From: CAZNKU01 sp045545235
GTDB lineage: Bacteria > Bacillota > Clostridia > Monoglobales > Firm-18
Direction of reading: 5' to 3'
DNA: 64,000 nt
Assembly: GCA_045545235.1 (NCBI GenBank)
Contig: JAZQAN010000024.1
Coordinates: 1 to 64,000 of the forward strand
In this document: positions 1 through 8,118 of the stretch, one piece after another
Position numbering within the stretch: position 1 is the first letter of the stretch
Layout: the number at the start of each line of letters is the position of its first letter
The notes under the pieces: generated by a model
Told to the model about the DNA's origin: nothing
The model's database searches: none
The model's input: only the letters and a program-made list of their open reading frames with translations
Made by a program: the position numbers and the translations under genes

Positions 1-224
1 ACTACACCGTCAACAAGAGCGAAAAGTGTATCATCACTGCCTCTGCCTACGTTCACACCGGGGTGAATCTTTGTGCCTCTCTGGCGAACAAGAATGTTAC
101 CGGCGAGAACTGCCTGACCGTCAGCACGCTTTGCGCCCAGACGCTTAGACTCACTGTCACGACCGTTCTTAGTAGAACCAACACCCTTTTTATGAGCGAA
201 TAACTGAATATTCAATGTCATCAT
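1..224 (-). CDS. rpmA: 50S ribosomal protein L27 (3' end cut by window edge)
   Basis: The reverse strand reads MMTLNIQLFAHKKGVGSTKN and continues with the typical GRDS...KRLGAK...GNILVRQRG and HPG.NVG motifs of L27, a component of the ribosomal large subunit near the peptidyl transferase centre. About 74 codons are present; the C-terminus lies outside the window. The N-terminal LQLFA-type leader is the Firmicutes pre-sequence removed between Phe and Ala by the protease Prp, whose gene is immediately upstream. The start follows a GGAGGTG Shine-Dalgarno at 231-237; two tandem ATGs (224, 221) are possible. Confidence 0.95.
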   Translation of the reverse strand, partial: MMTLNIQLFAHKKGVGSTKNGRDSESKRLGAKRADGQAVLAGNILVRQRGTKIHPGVNVGRGSDDTLFALVDGV

Positions 225-227
225 TGT

Positions 228-542
228 TTACACCTCCACGATTAAGAGATATTGTTTATATTGTTTCGCAATCTCATATATTGTCATCATGAGACTGTCT
301 AAGAGCACATCTGCTCCAAATTCCCTCTCGAGGGGAATTTCGCAAGAAAGAAAACCGTCTTCCTGCTTTGATGTAATATCAGCCAACTTATGTAGCTCAA
401 TGCCGTTAACGGTCATTATGCACGCTGTTGAAACTGCCGCACATACAATGTCAAAGCCATTTTCAGCATAGCCTGCATGTCCTTTTACTTCAAAGCTGAC
501 AATCTTCCCTTGTTCACTTCTTTTAACCTTAAACCTAATCAT
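228..542 (-). CDS. prp: Ribosomal-processing cysteine protease Prp
   Basis: This 104-residue protein belongs to the Prp/YsxB (DUF464) family. It has the family's catalytic pair, His22 in KGHAGYAENG and Cys34 in FDIVCAAVS. In Firmicutes Prp removes the N-terminal extension of L27, and the L27 gene directly downstream (gap of 3 bp) carries the matching cleavage sequence. The gene lies between rplU and rpmA, the conserved three-gene operon order. Length is normal for the family. Confidence 0.95.
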   Translation of the reverse strand: MIRFKVKRSEQGKIVSFEVKGHAGYAENGFDIVCAAVSTACIMTVNGIELHKLADITSKQEDGFLSCEIPLEREFGADVLLDSLMMTIYEIAKQYKQYLLIVEV

Positions 543-545
543 GAC

Positions 546-857
546 TTAAGCGTTGATAGAAGTGATTTCAACCTTTGTGTAAGGCTGACGGTGACCGTTC
601 TTGTTTCTGTAGCCCTTCTTGGACTTCATCTTGAAAACGATAACCTTCTTACCCTTAGTCTGACCGAGAACCTTTGCCTCAACCTTAGCGCCTGCTACTG
701 TAGGAGCACCTACCTTAACATCGCCTTCGCCACCAACTAAGAGAACTTCATCAAAAGTTACATTAGCGCCATCTTCAGCTTCAAGCTTTTCAACGAATAC
801 TACATCGCCAACCTTAACCTGATACTGCTTGCCGCCTGTCTTAATTACTGCGTACAT
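546..857 (-). CDS. rplU: 50S ribosomal protein L21
   Basis: The product begins MYAVIKTGGKQYQVKVGDVV, the diagnostic L21 start, and ends in the conserved KKGYRNKNGHRQPYTKV block. It is a structural protein of the large ribosomal subunit that contacts 23S rRNA. The start is set at the ATG at 857, preceded by GGGAGGTG; an apparent in-frame GTG nine bases upstream is part of the Shine-Dalgarno itself. First gene of the rplU-prp-rpmA operon, transcribed from the promoter at 939-967. Confidence 0.97.
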   Translation of the reverse strand: MYAVIKTGGKQYQVKVGDVVFVEKLEAEDGANVTFDEVLLVGGEGDVKVGAPTVAGAKVEAKVLGQTKGKKVIVFKMKSKKGYRNKNGHRQPYTKVEITSINA

Positions 858-932
858 CTGTTGCACCTCCCATTTTATGGACTCGCTGTTATAGGTGACA
901 TAAAGTCTTAAAAACCCAATCCATGCGGTTAC
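858..932 (-). promoter_or_regulatory. rplU 5' leader, candidate L21 autoregulatory leader
   Basis: About 75 nt separate the predicted transcription start from the rplU start codon. Firmicutes rplU operons often carry a conserved structured leader in this place (the L21 leader of Rfam). The GCGAGTCC-like stretch just before GGGAGGTG fits that class by eye, but I could not align it to the Rfam model, so the assignment is an inference. Confidence 0.5.
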
Positions 933-938
933 CGCTAT

Positions 939-967
939 ATTATAACCTCTATTTCTTTCCTTGTCAA
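939..967 (-). promoter_or_regulatory. Consensus sigma-A promoter of rplU-prp-rpmA
   Basis: On the minus strand there is a perfect TTGACA (962-967) and a perfect TATAAT (939-944) with a 17-bp spacer. An 11-bp palindrome, GCGGTTACCGC at 925-935, overlaps the expected start point. Confidence 0.88.
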
Positions 968-1081
968 GCGCAAATTACAATATTTTTCAAATATTTTTAC
1001 CACTTTTTTTATTATATAAAAATTCAACAAAAACCACACTCTGCGGAAAAAAATTTTTTACATTTTTTTGCGAAAAAAATC

Positions 1082-1110
1082 TATACACGAAAAAAAAATT
1101 GTGTTATTAT
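1082..1110 (+). promoter_or_regulatory. Likely purC promoter
   Basis: TATACA (1082-1087), a 17-bp spacer and TATTAT (1105-1110) lie 34 bp before the purC start, in very AT-rich DNA that makes chance matches common. No purine riboswitch-like structure is apparent upstream. Confidence 0.45.
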
Positions 1111-1143
1111 ATTTAAGTAAAAAACACAAAGGAGTGCTTATTT

Positions 1144-1827
1144 ATGAAAAAAATCTACGAAGGCAAAACAAAAGACGTATATTCATTGGACAACGGCAAC
1201 GTAATGCTTAAGTTCAAGGATGACTGCACAGGCAAAGACGGCGTATTTGATCCCGGTGAAAACTCAGTTGGCCTCACAATTGAAGGTATCGGTAAAGCAA
1301 ATCTCCAGTCTTCTATCCACTATTTTGAACTTTTAAAGCAGGCCGGCATCAAGACACATTATGTTTCTGCAAATCTTGAAGATGCTACAATGGAAGTTCT
1401 TCCCGCAACAGTGTTCGGTCACGGCTTAGAGGTTATCTGCCGCCTTGTTGCAACAGGCAGCTTCATCAGAAGATACGGCGAATATATTGCAGACGGCACT
1501 CCCCTTCCCGGTGGCTATGTTGAATGCACATTCAAGAACGACGAAAAGGGCGACCCCCTTGTTACAGGCGAAGGCCTTGCAGCACTTGGCGTTATGACAC
1601 CTGAAATGTTTGAAAGCATGAAGGAACAGACACTCAAGATTACAAAGGTTGTTGCTGACGACTTGAAGACACTTGGTCTCGACCTTTGGGATATCAAGTT
1701 TGAATTTGGTTACAACAACGGTGAAGTTATTCTTATTGACGAAATTGCATCAGGTAATATGCGTGTATATAAGGATGGCAAGATTGTTGACCCTGTTGAA
1801 CTTACAAAGCTTATTCTTAACAGATAA
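1144..1827 (+). CDS. purC: SAICAR synthetase (purine biosynthesis)
   Basis: This 227-residue protein is phosphoribosylaminoimidazole-succinocarboxamide synthase. It joins CAIR and aspartate using ATP in de novo purine synthesis, in the cytoplasm. Diagnostic features are the MKKIYEGKTKDVY start, the VICRLVATGSFIRRYG block near residue 100, and the LIDEIASGNMR signature near residue 198. Length matches the short bacterial form (about 235 aa). The start follows AAAGGAG at 1128-1134. It stands alone here; no other pur gene is adjacent, and a strong terminator follows. Confidence 0.97.
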   Translation: MKKIYEGKTKDVYSLDNGNVMLKFKDDCTGKDGVFDPGENSVGLTIEGIGKANLQSSIHYFELLKQAGIKTHYVSANLEDATMEVLPATVFGHGLEVICRLVATGSFIRRYGEYIADGTPLPGGYVECTFKNDEKGDPLVTGEGLAALGVMTPEMFESMKEQTLKITKVVADDLKTLGLDLWDIKFEFGYNNGEVILIDEIASGNMRVYKDGKIVDPVELTKLILNR

Positions 1828-1836
1828 TTTATTTTG

Positions 1837-1863
1837 GAGGCTGTATAAAACAGCCTCTTTTTT
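1837..1863 (+). terminator. Intrinsic terminator of purC
   Basis: An 8-bp stem, GAGGCTGT/ACAGCCTC (1837-1844 and 1850-1857), is followed by six T. Confidence 0.88.
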
Positions 1864-1901
1864 GTAAAATGTGAATTTTTACAGTCGGAGGAATGATATA
1901 C

Positions 1902-2936
1902 ATGGAAACAAATATTGTTAAACCTGTTAAAAACAGAATATACTACCTTGATTTTTTAAGGGGATTTGCTATTATAATGGTTGTACTTTTGCATTGTATG
2001 AGCAGTTATATTACAGTACCTCAAAATTATGGCAGTACATCCTGGTACATATACATTGTACTTAATGCTATAACACGTACAGGTGTGCCTTTGTTTATTA
2101 TGATAAGCGGTTATCTTATGCTTTCATCTGAAAAGGAAGAGGGAGTATGGGAATTTTATAAAAAGAGAATTCCGCGTCTTGTTATTCCGATTGTTGCGTG
2201 GAATGTAATATATTTGTTGCACAGATGTTTTGTACTTGATGCAACTTTGGATTTTAAAACTGTTTTTGATGAGTTCACAATTCAGGGTACATATTATCAC
2301 ATATGGTATTTATATACTCTTTTGGGCATTTATATGTTTGCTCCGTTTCTTAAAATGATTGTTAAAAAATGTACAGTGAAACAACTTGGTGTTCTGGTAG
2401 CGGTTATGGTTTTTCGCACATCTTTAATGCCTTATATAAACAAGATTGCAGGACTTCAGATATATTTGTTTGACCCTATGGTAAACGGGTATATGACTTT
2501 TTTTGTGGCAGGATGTTTTCTTGGTAAATTAAAGGTTACAAAAAAACTTTTGATTACCTTTGGAGTTGCAGGTTTGTGGGGGCTTGTTACCTCTGTATGT
2601 TCATCGCATTTTGAGTCCTCTTCTGAGGGAATTAATCTTGTATTTAACTATGGTACGGCACTGTGCCACTTTGTGCTTGCTGCGGCATTGTTTATTTTTG
2701 CAATGCATTTTTGCCGTGATGGATTTTTGTATAAGATATTTGGTTGCATTTCAAAAGTAAGTCTTGGAATATACCTTGTTCACGTTTTGATATTAGAACT
2801 TATTCAAAGATGGTTTGTGCCTGCGGCATCACCTGTTGTTTGTACAATGTATCTGTTTGTTATAACATTTCCCGTGTCCTTTGTTATATCGTACGCAATA
2901 AGCAAAATAAAATATGTAAACAAAATTGTTGTGTAA
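1902..2936 (+). CDS. Acyltransferase 3 family membrane protein
   Basis: This polytopic protein (about 10 hydrophobic segments, 344 aa) has the N-terminal YLDFLRGFAIIMVVLLHC motif of the acyltransferase-3 family. These inner-membrane enzymes transfer O-acyl groups, usually acetyl, to sugars or other cell-envelope molecules; the substrate cannot be told from sequence. The ATG at 1902 is preferred over one at 1893 because CGGAGG at 1886-1891 gives normal spacing only for 1902. The gene follows the purC terminator; 50 bp separate it from the next gene on the same strand. Confidence 0.85.
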   Translation: METNIVKPVKNRIYYLDFLRGFAIIMVVLLHCMSSYITVPQNYGSTSWYIYIVLNAITRTGVPLFIMISGYLMLSSEKEEGVWEFYKKRIPRLVIPIVAWNVIYLLHRCFVLDATLDFKTVFDEFTIQGTYYHIWYLYTLLGIYMFAPFLKMIVKKCTVKQLGVLVAVMVFRTSLMPYINKIAGLQIYLFDPMVNGYMTFFVAGCFLGKLKVTKKLLITFGVAGLWGLVTSVCSSHFESSSEGINLVFNYGTALCHFVLAAALFIFAMHFCRDGFLYKIFGCISKVSLGIYLVHVLILELIQRWFVPAASPVVCTMYLFVITFPVSFVISYAISKIKYVNKIVV

Positions 2937-2986
2937 AAGGGTTTTGTATATGTTTTGTCGAATTAATTAATAAAGGAGGTATTTTT

Positions 2987-4426
2987 ATGAAAAGATTTTT
3001 TAGTATTATAGTTGCTCTTATTCTGGTTTTATCGGTTGCTACTGTAAGTGCAAATGTGCCGGAAGCTTTAAAGAAGGTTTATACAAACTACAGCTGTGAT
3101 TATACTCTTTCGATGAGCTTTGAAAACTGTGATGAGCTTGTTTCGCTGCTTGAAGAAATTGAAATGCCTGATGAAATTAATAATTACATAGATGTAGAAG
3201 CATTGATTGATTCAATATTTACACAGGATGTAAAAATGGAGGTTAAAGCAGATATTGCCGAAAACTTCAGACGTATGGATGTGGGACTTCTTGCTTATTC
3301 TGAACAGGCACTTAATGTTAACAGTAACCTTAGTATGAATATCAATTCAAAGTTTGGTATGTGGATAAAGCTTGACCTTGATGCACAGGAGCCTGTTTTT
3401 AAGCTTATATATTCTGCACCGGTGCTTAACAGATATATGGTTATTGATTATTTTGAAATAGCAGGGGAAGATTTCAACCGTGAAAAGCTTATGGAATTAT
3501 TAAATTCTTTATTTAACGAAGAATATATGAAGTCTGTTATGGAATATTCAGTGGAGCTTATTGAAAAGTATGCAGATATAAAGACATCAGGCAGCAGATG
3601 TACGATGAAAATTGACAATAATGGCTTTGTGGATATGATGAATGATGCTGTAAAGTATGCTTATGATTTATCTTATGAAAAGCTTGAGCCTCTTATGGAT
3701 GAAGAAGCTGATGTGACAATTTCAATGTCGCCTTTTGAGGAAATTTTCCCTGATAACATACAAATTCTCGGTAAGGATGGAATAACTGCAAAATATACAC
3801 TTAAAGCAAACGGTATTTCAACTGCAGAGGTTAGTGCAGATGTTGCAATAAGCGTTAAGGATATTTATGAGGCTTCAACCGGAAATATATGGGAATATGA
3901 ATCAGACGGTGTTTTGAAATTTAGTGTAAAGGAAGCAGGTAAAATAACTGATGTGGGTAAAACAAAGGTTGACTTTCCTGTAATTACCGAAGAAAATTCT
4001 TTTGATGCAACTGAATTTTTCGCTGTACCTGATCCATATGTTGAATATGAAGAAGATGTACCATCTTATCCATATAGCTATGTTAACGGATATGCTGATT
4101 ATTTGCCTATAAAAGACGGTGTAATTTATGTACCTCTTCGCAGTGTTATGGAAGGTGCTTATGGTGATACGGTAAATATTACATACAACAATGGTGTTAT
4201 AACACTTGAAAGTGAATATTTTGATAAAATTGCTCTTACCATAGGTTCTGATAAGGTTTATACAAAAGGCAGTTATGTAAGTACAGATAAGGTGCTGAAA
4301 ATAGATAATGTTACATATGTAGGGACAGATTTTTTTGAAGAGTTTTTCGGATTATATCTTGCATCTGCTAATCACAATTTAAAAGATGACACATATTCAT
4401 ATTTGTTTATTAACCAAAATCATTAA
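2987..4426 (+). CDS. Secreted protein with C-terminal copper-amine-oxidase-like stalk domain
   Basis: A 479-residue protein with a clear signal peptide (MKRFFSIIVALILVLSVATVSA). The middle region (about residues 25-340) matches no family I recognise. The last 120 residues (KDGVIYVPLRSVMEGAYGDTV ... TLTIGS-like ... NVTYVGTDFFEEFFG) have the pattern of the 'stalk' or copper-amine-oxidase N-like domain common in secreted clostridial proteins, which is probably a wall or structural module rather than an oxidase. The start follows a perfect AAAGGAGGT at 2972-2980. Function unknown. Confidence 0.75.
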   Translation: MKRFFSIIVALILVLSVATVSANVPEALKKVYTNYSCDYTLSMSFENCDELVSLLEEIEMPDEINNYIDVEALIDSIFTQDVKMEVKADIAENFRRMDVGLLAYSEQALNVNSNLSMNINSKFGMWIKLDLDAQEPVFKLIYSAPVLNRYMVIDYFEIAGEDFNREKLMELLNSLFNEEYMKSVMEYSVELIEKYADIKTSGSRCTMKIDNNGFVDMMNDAVKYAYDLSYEKLEPLMDEEADVTISMSPFEEIFPDNIQILGKDGITAKYTLKANGISTAEVSADVAISVKDIYEASTGNIWEYESDGVLKFSVKEAGKITDVGKTKVDFPVITEENSFDATEFFAVPDPYVEYEEDVPSYPYSYVNGYADYLPIKDGVIYVPLRSVMEGAYGDTVNITYNNGVITLESEYFDKIALTIGSDKVYTKGSYVSTDKVLKIDNVTYVGTDFFEEFFGLYLASANHNLKDDTYSYLFINQNH

Positions 4427-4432
4427 GTAAAT

Positions 4433-4473
4433 AAGGGTGTAGCAAAATGATTTCATTTTGCTACACCCTTTTT
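4433..4473. terminator. Bidirectional terminator between convergent genes
   Basis: A perfect 18-bp stem (4433-4450 with 4453-4470) and T runs on both sides separate the secreted protein gene (+) from the AraC gene (-). Confidence 0.92.
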
Positions 4474-4491
4474 GTAATTGGATTTCAAAAT

Positions 4492-5346
4492 TTAAAGAAA
4501 CCGTTTTTTATATTCCGATGGTGTACATAAAATGTATTTTCTGAAAACTTTATTGAAGTATGATTGCGATGAAAAACCAACTGATGAAGAAACCTGAAAA
4601 ATTGAAATGCCTGATTTTAAAAGTGCTTTGGCATTTTCGACTCTTACAAAATTCAAATAGTCCATAATGGTTTTATTTGTAGCAATTTTAAAAATTTTAC
4701 AAATGTAATTTTTGTTCATATGTAATACGTTACTTATGTCATCAAGAGAAATGATGGAGGCGTAATTTTTTTCGATATATTCAACTATCGGCATAATTCG
4801 TTGAATGTTTTTGTCGTATAAAGATTCCAGCTTATAATCATTTATAAGACCATTTCTGTATAAAACGGCAATTATTTCCAACTTTTTAGCTGCTATTACA
4901 TAGTCGTGGGCTATTTCAGCTTTTTTGTGTTCGTTGTATATAGTTGTTATAAGGTCAACTAAAATTGCAGTATTTTTATCACCTGCTTTAAAAACGTAAT
5001 ATGGCACATTTTTTTGCTCGATAAAATGTGAAAGACACTTTGCGTTTTCGGGAACTTTCATAATATTATCGAATTGAAGCATAACACATTCCACAGTATG
5101 GTCTGTTGTTGATTCTGTGGAATGGGGAGTTCTGCTGTTGAAAAAAATAATTTCACCTTGCTTTACGTAAATGCTATCCCTGTCTGTATGGCACAAATAA
5201 CCGCCTTGCAGTATATACAAAAACTCTAAACTTGAATGAAAATGCATTTTAGAATAAACAGTTTTACTGTTTGACAGGTTAGAAGAAATATTAATGCTTA
5301 AATTCGGGTTGTTATGTATAACATTTTGATAATATATGATAATCAC
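4492..5346 (-). CDS. AraC-family regulator (partner of the GH94-like gene)
   Basis: A 284-residue cytoplasmic transcription factor. It has an N-terminal cupin sensor (HFHSSLEFLYILQGG ... KQGEIIFFNSRTPHS) and a C-terminal double helix-turn-helix (SLDDISNVLHMNKNYICKIF; QVSSSVGFSSQSYFNKVF). It is divergent from the GH94-like gene and most likely regulates it in response to a sugar. The start is uncertain: the GTG at 5346 has GAGGA only two bases away, too close for a good ribosome site, and no in-frame ATG occurs until residue 34. Confidence 0.85.
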   Translation of the reverse strand: MIIIYYQNVIHNNPNLSINISSNLSNSKTVYSKMHFHSSLEFLYILQGGYLCHTDRDSIYVKQGEIIFFNSRTPHSTESTTDHTVECVMLQFDNIMKVPENAKCLSHFIEQKNVPYYVFKAGDKNTAILVDLITTIYNEHKKAEIAHDYVIAAKKLEIIAVLYRNGLINDYKLESLYDKNIQRIMPIVEYIEKNYASIISLDDISNVLHMNKNYICKIFKIATNKTIMDYLNFVRVENAKALLKSGISIFQVSSSVGFSSQSYFNKVFRKYILCTPSEYKKRFL

Positions 5347-5502
5347 ATCCTCAAGGTGAATATTTTACAAAAAACAGTTAATATATCCGTAGACGTTAAA
5401 AGCACAATTCAGTATAATTATTATAACACATAATAACTTTGATAGCAAGAAACGACGTTGTTTGATGTGAAAATTTTACCAAACAAAGAAAGGACATAGA
5501 AA

Positions 5503-7968
5503 ATGATACCTTATGATAAAATTCAGGAAAGTTGCGTCTATGGGCATTTTAATGTTGATGAAAGTGCATCATATACCCTTAACGAGGGAGATAAGCTGAA
5601 AGCCCCTTGGTATTATGTATATACAAACAGAAAAATTCTTTTGTATGTTGACCAGAATGGTCCTGTTAAAATTCAGTATCAGCCACCTAACGGTATTTTG
5701 TTAATTAAGCGTGAAATTGGTGAAAACCAAAGCAAGTGGCAGGTGTGGGTGCAGTCGGATGACCTTAATTTTGGCGTTCCCGTAAGTAATTTTTGTTCTC
5801 CAAACCTGCGATATGACCTTCCAAAGCCGAAACACACTTCAAAGTGGACACCTGAAAAGGCTATATATACAGCAGAGTATGATAATGCGGATATAATAAC
5901 GGAAATTTTTGTTCCGTCAGATAAAGCAACCATATGTATGAAAACAACTATTGTTAATAAAAGCGGAAAGAAAATGGATTTTTGCGTAACTCCTTCTGTT
6001 TTTCCTTATGTAAATATTCCGCAGATGGTTGCATGGGATCTTCCAGAATGGTATCTTTCCACAAAGATAAAGAGAATGGATAATATGCTTACGTTCCACG
6101 GGCAGATGACTTCTCCCGAACAGATAAAGGAATTAAACCGTTCTGTAACTTTCAATGTGGATTATGATGAAAATGCGCAGATTGAGCTTAGTATGGAGGA
6201 ATTTTGCAACGGCGGAAATTTCTTTTCTCCCCGAAGCGTTATCAAGGGGGATAATTTGTCTGTTTCTATGTCTGATGCAGATTCTAAAGGTTTTGGTTCA
6301 AAACAGTCTGTTTATGCGGCAAGATATAAATTTACTCTTGAGGCCGGTGAACAAAAAACTTTTACACAGGTTATGACTGTTCAGGAGGATATCGTCTACA
6401 ACGAAAAAGAAAATAATTTTGAAAAAATATATTTTGATGATACTCTATACGAAAAAAATGTAGAAAATACGAAAAATTATTATAAGGAATTATTTAATAA
6501 GCAAAAAATTAAAACAAACAATCCCCTTTATGATAATTTTATAAATTCATTTGTACCACTTCAGATGATGTGGGTAGGCTCTCTCGACAGAGGATGGCCG
6601 TCGTCTATGAGAGGAATAAGGGATGCAAGTCAGGACTTTATGGGAATTTTGCCTCTTGATACACAGTGGACAAGGGAAACCATACTTGAAATGTTTTTGC
6701 ATCAGAGAAAGGATGGCTGGATGCCAAGGCAGATAAGTACTGTTTCAAGAGAGGCACCTCACGATATGCGCTATTACTGCGATGGTGGAGCATTTTTGCT
6801 TGAGTTGATTCATGAATATATGACCTTTACCCGTGATACTTCTATTCTTGATGAAAAGGTTATGTGGCTCGATTGTGATGAAATTTCTACCGTTCTGGAG
6901 CATATCGAAATGTGTACCCGCTACTATCTTGAAAAGTGCAATATTGGTGAACACGGTCTTTGTAAGGTGTGGTACGGAGATTGGTGGGACCCGATGGATA
7001 AAATAGGTACAGATGGCATAGGCGAAAGTGTAACCGTAACTGCACAGATGATTATGAATCTTAAAAGTCTTTCTGATATGTACAGATGGCTTTATAAAAA
7101 TCAAAAGGTTGATAAAAAATATATTGAATTAGCGGATGAATACCTTAAGGAAAGAGATAAGTTTATAGACAATATTATTAAATATGCCTACAATAAAGAC
7201 GGTTTCTTTAACGGCTACTTTAATGATAACGGAAAATGGCTTCTTTCGGATAAAGACCCTGACGGAGAAAAAAGAATATATCTTGTATCAAATGCGTGGG
7301 CACTTATTGCAGGGTTTACCACAAAGGAGATGCAAAACAGCATTATTGAAAATATAGAAAGGGAAAGCTTTGGACGTGTTGGCTATAACACAACAAGTAA
7401 GGGATTTCCCGTATATATTGACAAGGCAGGAAGAAAGGGTAACGGAACTGCGCCCGGTACAGCTTCATATAATCACGCACAGAGCTTTTGGGTGCGTGCC
7501 CTGTGTGAATGTGGTGATGCCGAAAAAGCATATAAAGCAACAAGGTATATTCTGCCCATAGAGGAGGAATATGCACCTGTTGAAAAAACTATGATGCCGC
7601 CATATGCGATTACAAATATATACAGTAACAGTGACAGATTTTTAAAAAGAGGCGGATTTCAGTTTCTTTCAGGAACGGTTTCTTATGTTCTCAGAACTGT
7701 TTATAATTTCTTCTTTGGAATTACATATACCTTTGACGGACTTCTGCTTAAACCGTGTGTTCCAAGTGCTTTTGGAGATTGTATGGCAGAAACTTCATAT
7801 CTTGGAAAAAAATTAAAAATTGAGTACAAAAAATCCTGTGATGGAAAGCACAAGGTTATGTTTAATGATGAAAATTGGGATTTCACGGTAGATGATAACG
7901 GAAAAATAGTTGCATTTTTCGCAGATGAGATTTTAAAAGATAATAATAAAATTGTGGTTGTTTATTAA
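5503..7968 (+). CDS. GH94-like glycoside phosphorylase (sugar specificity unknown)
   Basis: An 821-residue cytoplasmic protein with the layout of GH94 inverting phosphorylases (cellobiose/chitobiose phosphorylase relatives): N-terminal beta-sandwich to about residue 290, helical linker, (alpha/alpha)6 barrel and C-terminal jelly roll. Visible motifs are RGIRDASQDFMG (near residue 373, the RDxxQD block), GDWWDPMDKIG around Asp493 (the expected general acid position, usually GDWND) and the closing LKPCVPSAFGD. No signal peptide. Such enzymes split disaccharides with phosphate to sugar-1-phosphate. The substrate-contact motifs differ from characterised members, so it could be a new specificity or a related GH36-type hydrolase. 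Start after AAAGAAAGG. Confidence 0.72.
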   Translation: MIPYDKIQESCVYGHFNVDESASYTLNEGDKLKAPWYYVYTNRKILLYVDQNGPVKIQYQPPNGILLIKREIGENQSKWQVWVQSDDLNFGVPVSNFCSPNLRYDLPKPKHTSKWTPEKAIYTAEYDNADIITEIFVPSDKATICMKTTIVNKSGKKMDFCVTPSVFPYVNIPQMVAWDLPEWYLSTKIKRMDNMLTFHGQMTSPEQIKELNRSVTFNVDYDENAQIELSMEEFCNGGNFFSPRSVIKGDNLSVSMSDADSKGFGSKQSVYAARYKFTLEAGEQKTFTQVMTVQEDIVYNEKENNFEKIYFDDTLYEKNVENTKNYYKELFNKQKIKTNNPLYDNFINSFVPLQMMWVGSLDRGWPSSMRGIRDASQDFMGILPLDTQWTRETILEMFLHQRKDGWMPRQISTVSREAPHDMRYYCDGGAFLLELIHEYMTFTRDTSILDEKVMWLDCDEISTVLEHIEMCTRYYLEKCNIGEHGLCKVWYGDWWDPMDKIGTDGIGESVTVTAQMIMNLKSLSDMYRWLYKNQKVDKKYIELADEYLKERDKFIDNIIKYAYNKDGFFNGYFNDNGKWLLSDKDPDGEKRIYLVSNAWALIAGFTTKEMQNSIIENIERESFGRVGYNTTSKGFPVYIDKAGRKGNGTAPGTASYNHAQSFWVRALCECGDAEKAYKATRYILPIEEEYAPVEKTMMPPYAITNIYSNSDRFLKRGGFQFLSGTVSYVLRTVYNFFFGITYTFDGLLLKPCVPSAFGDCMAETSYLGKKLKIEYKKSCDGKHKVMFNDENWDFTVDDNGKIVAFFADEILKDNNKIVVVY

Positions 7969-7971
7969 ATA

Positions 7972-8007
7972 AAAACTCACGGCTTCATATAGAACCGTGA
8001 GTTTTTT
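7972..8007 (+). terminator. Intrinsic terminator after GH94-like gene
   Basis: The stem ACTCACGG/CCGTGAGT (extended by A-T pairs) with a 12-nt loop is followed by six T. Confidence 0.85.
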
Positions 8008-8070
8008 CTTATCTTATAGGAAATTACTACTTTTATGTTGTAATTTTCTATATTACACAAAAGTGCACCT

Positions 8071-8118
8071 TAATCCCCTCAAGAGTGAGGGTTGATGTGT
8101 TTTTCAAAACACTTTTTT
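8071..8118 (+). repeat. Double-hairpin terminator cassette, copy 1
   Basis: A CCCTC-AAGAGT-GAGGG hairpin (8076-8091), then GTTGAT and a GTGTTTT/AAAACAC hairpin (8097-8112) followed by six T. The same arrangement recurs at 59943-60001. It reaches the stop codon of the convergent GH4 gene and can act as a second terminator for the plus strand. Confidence 0.75.

Noticed and set aside
858..866. Upstream GTG start for rplU
   Set aside because: The GTG is part of the GGGAGGTG ribosome site; the ATG at 857 matches the conserved L21 N-terminus.
923..1120. 65-codon open frame between rplU and purC
   Set aside because: It is made of A/T runs, covers the rplU promoter and has no ribosome site or recognisable motif.
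2744..2986. Longer start of the secreted stalk-domain protein
   Set aside because: It overlaps the acyltransferase gene; the signal peptide and a perfect ribosome site fit the ATG at 2987.
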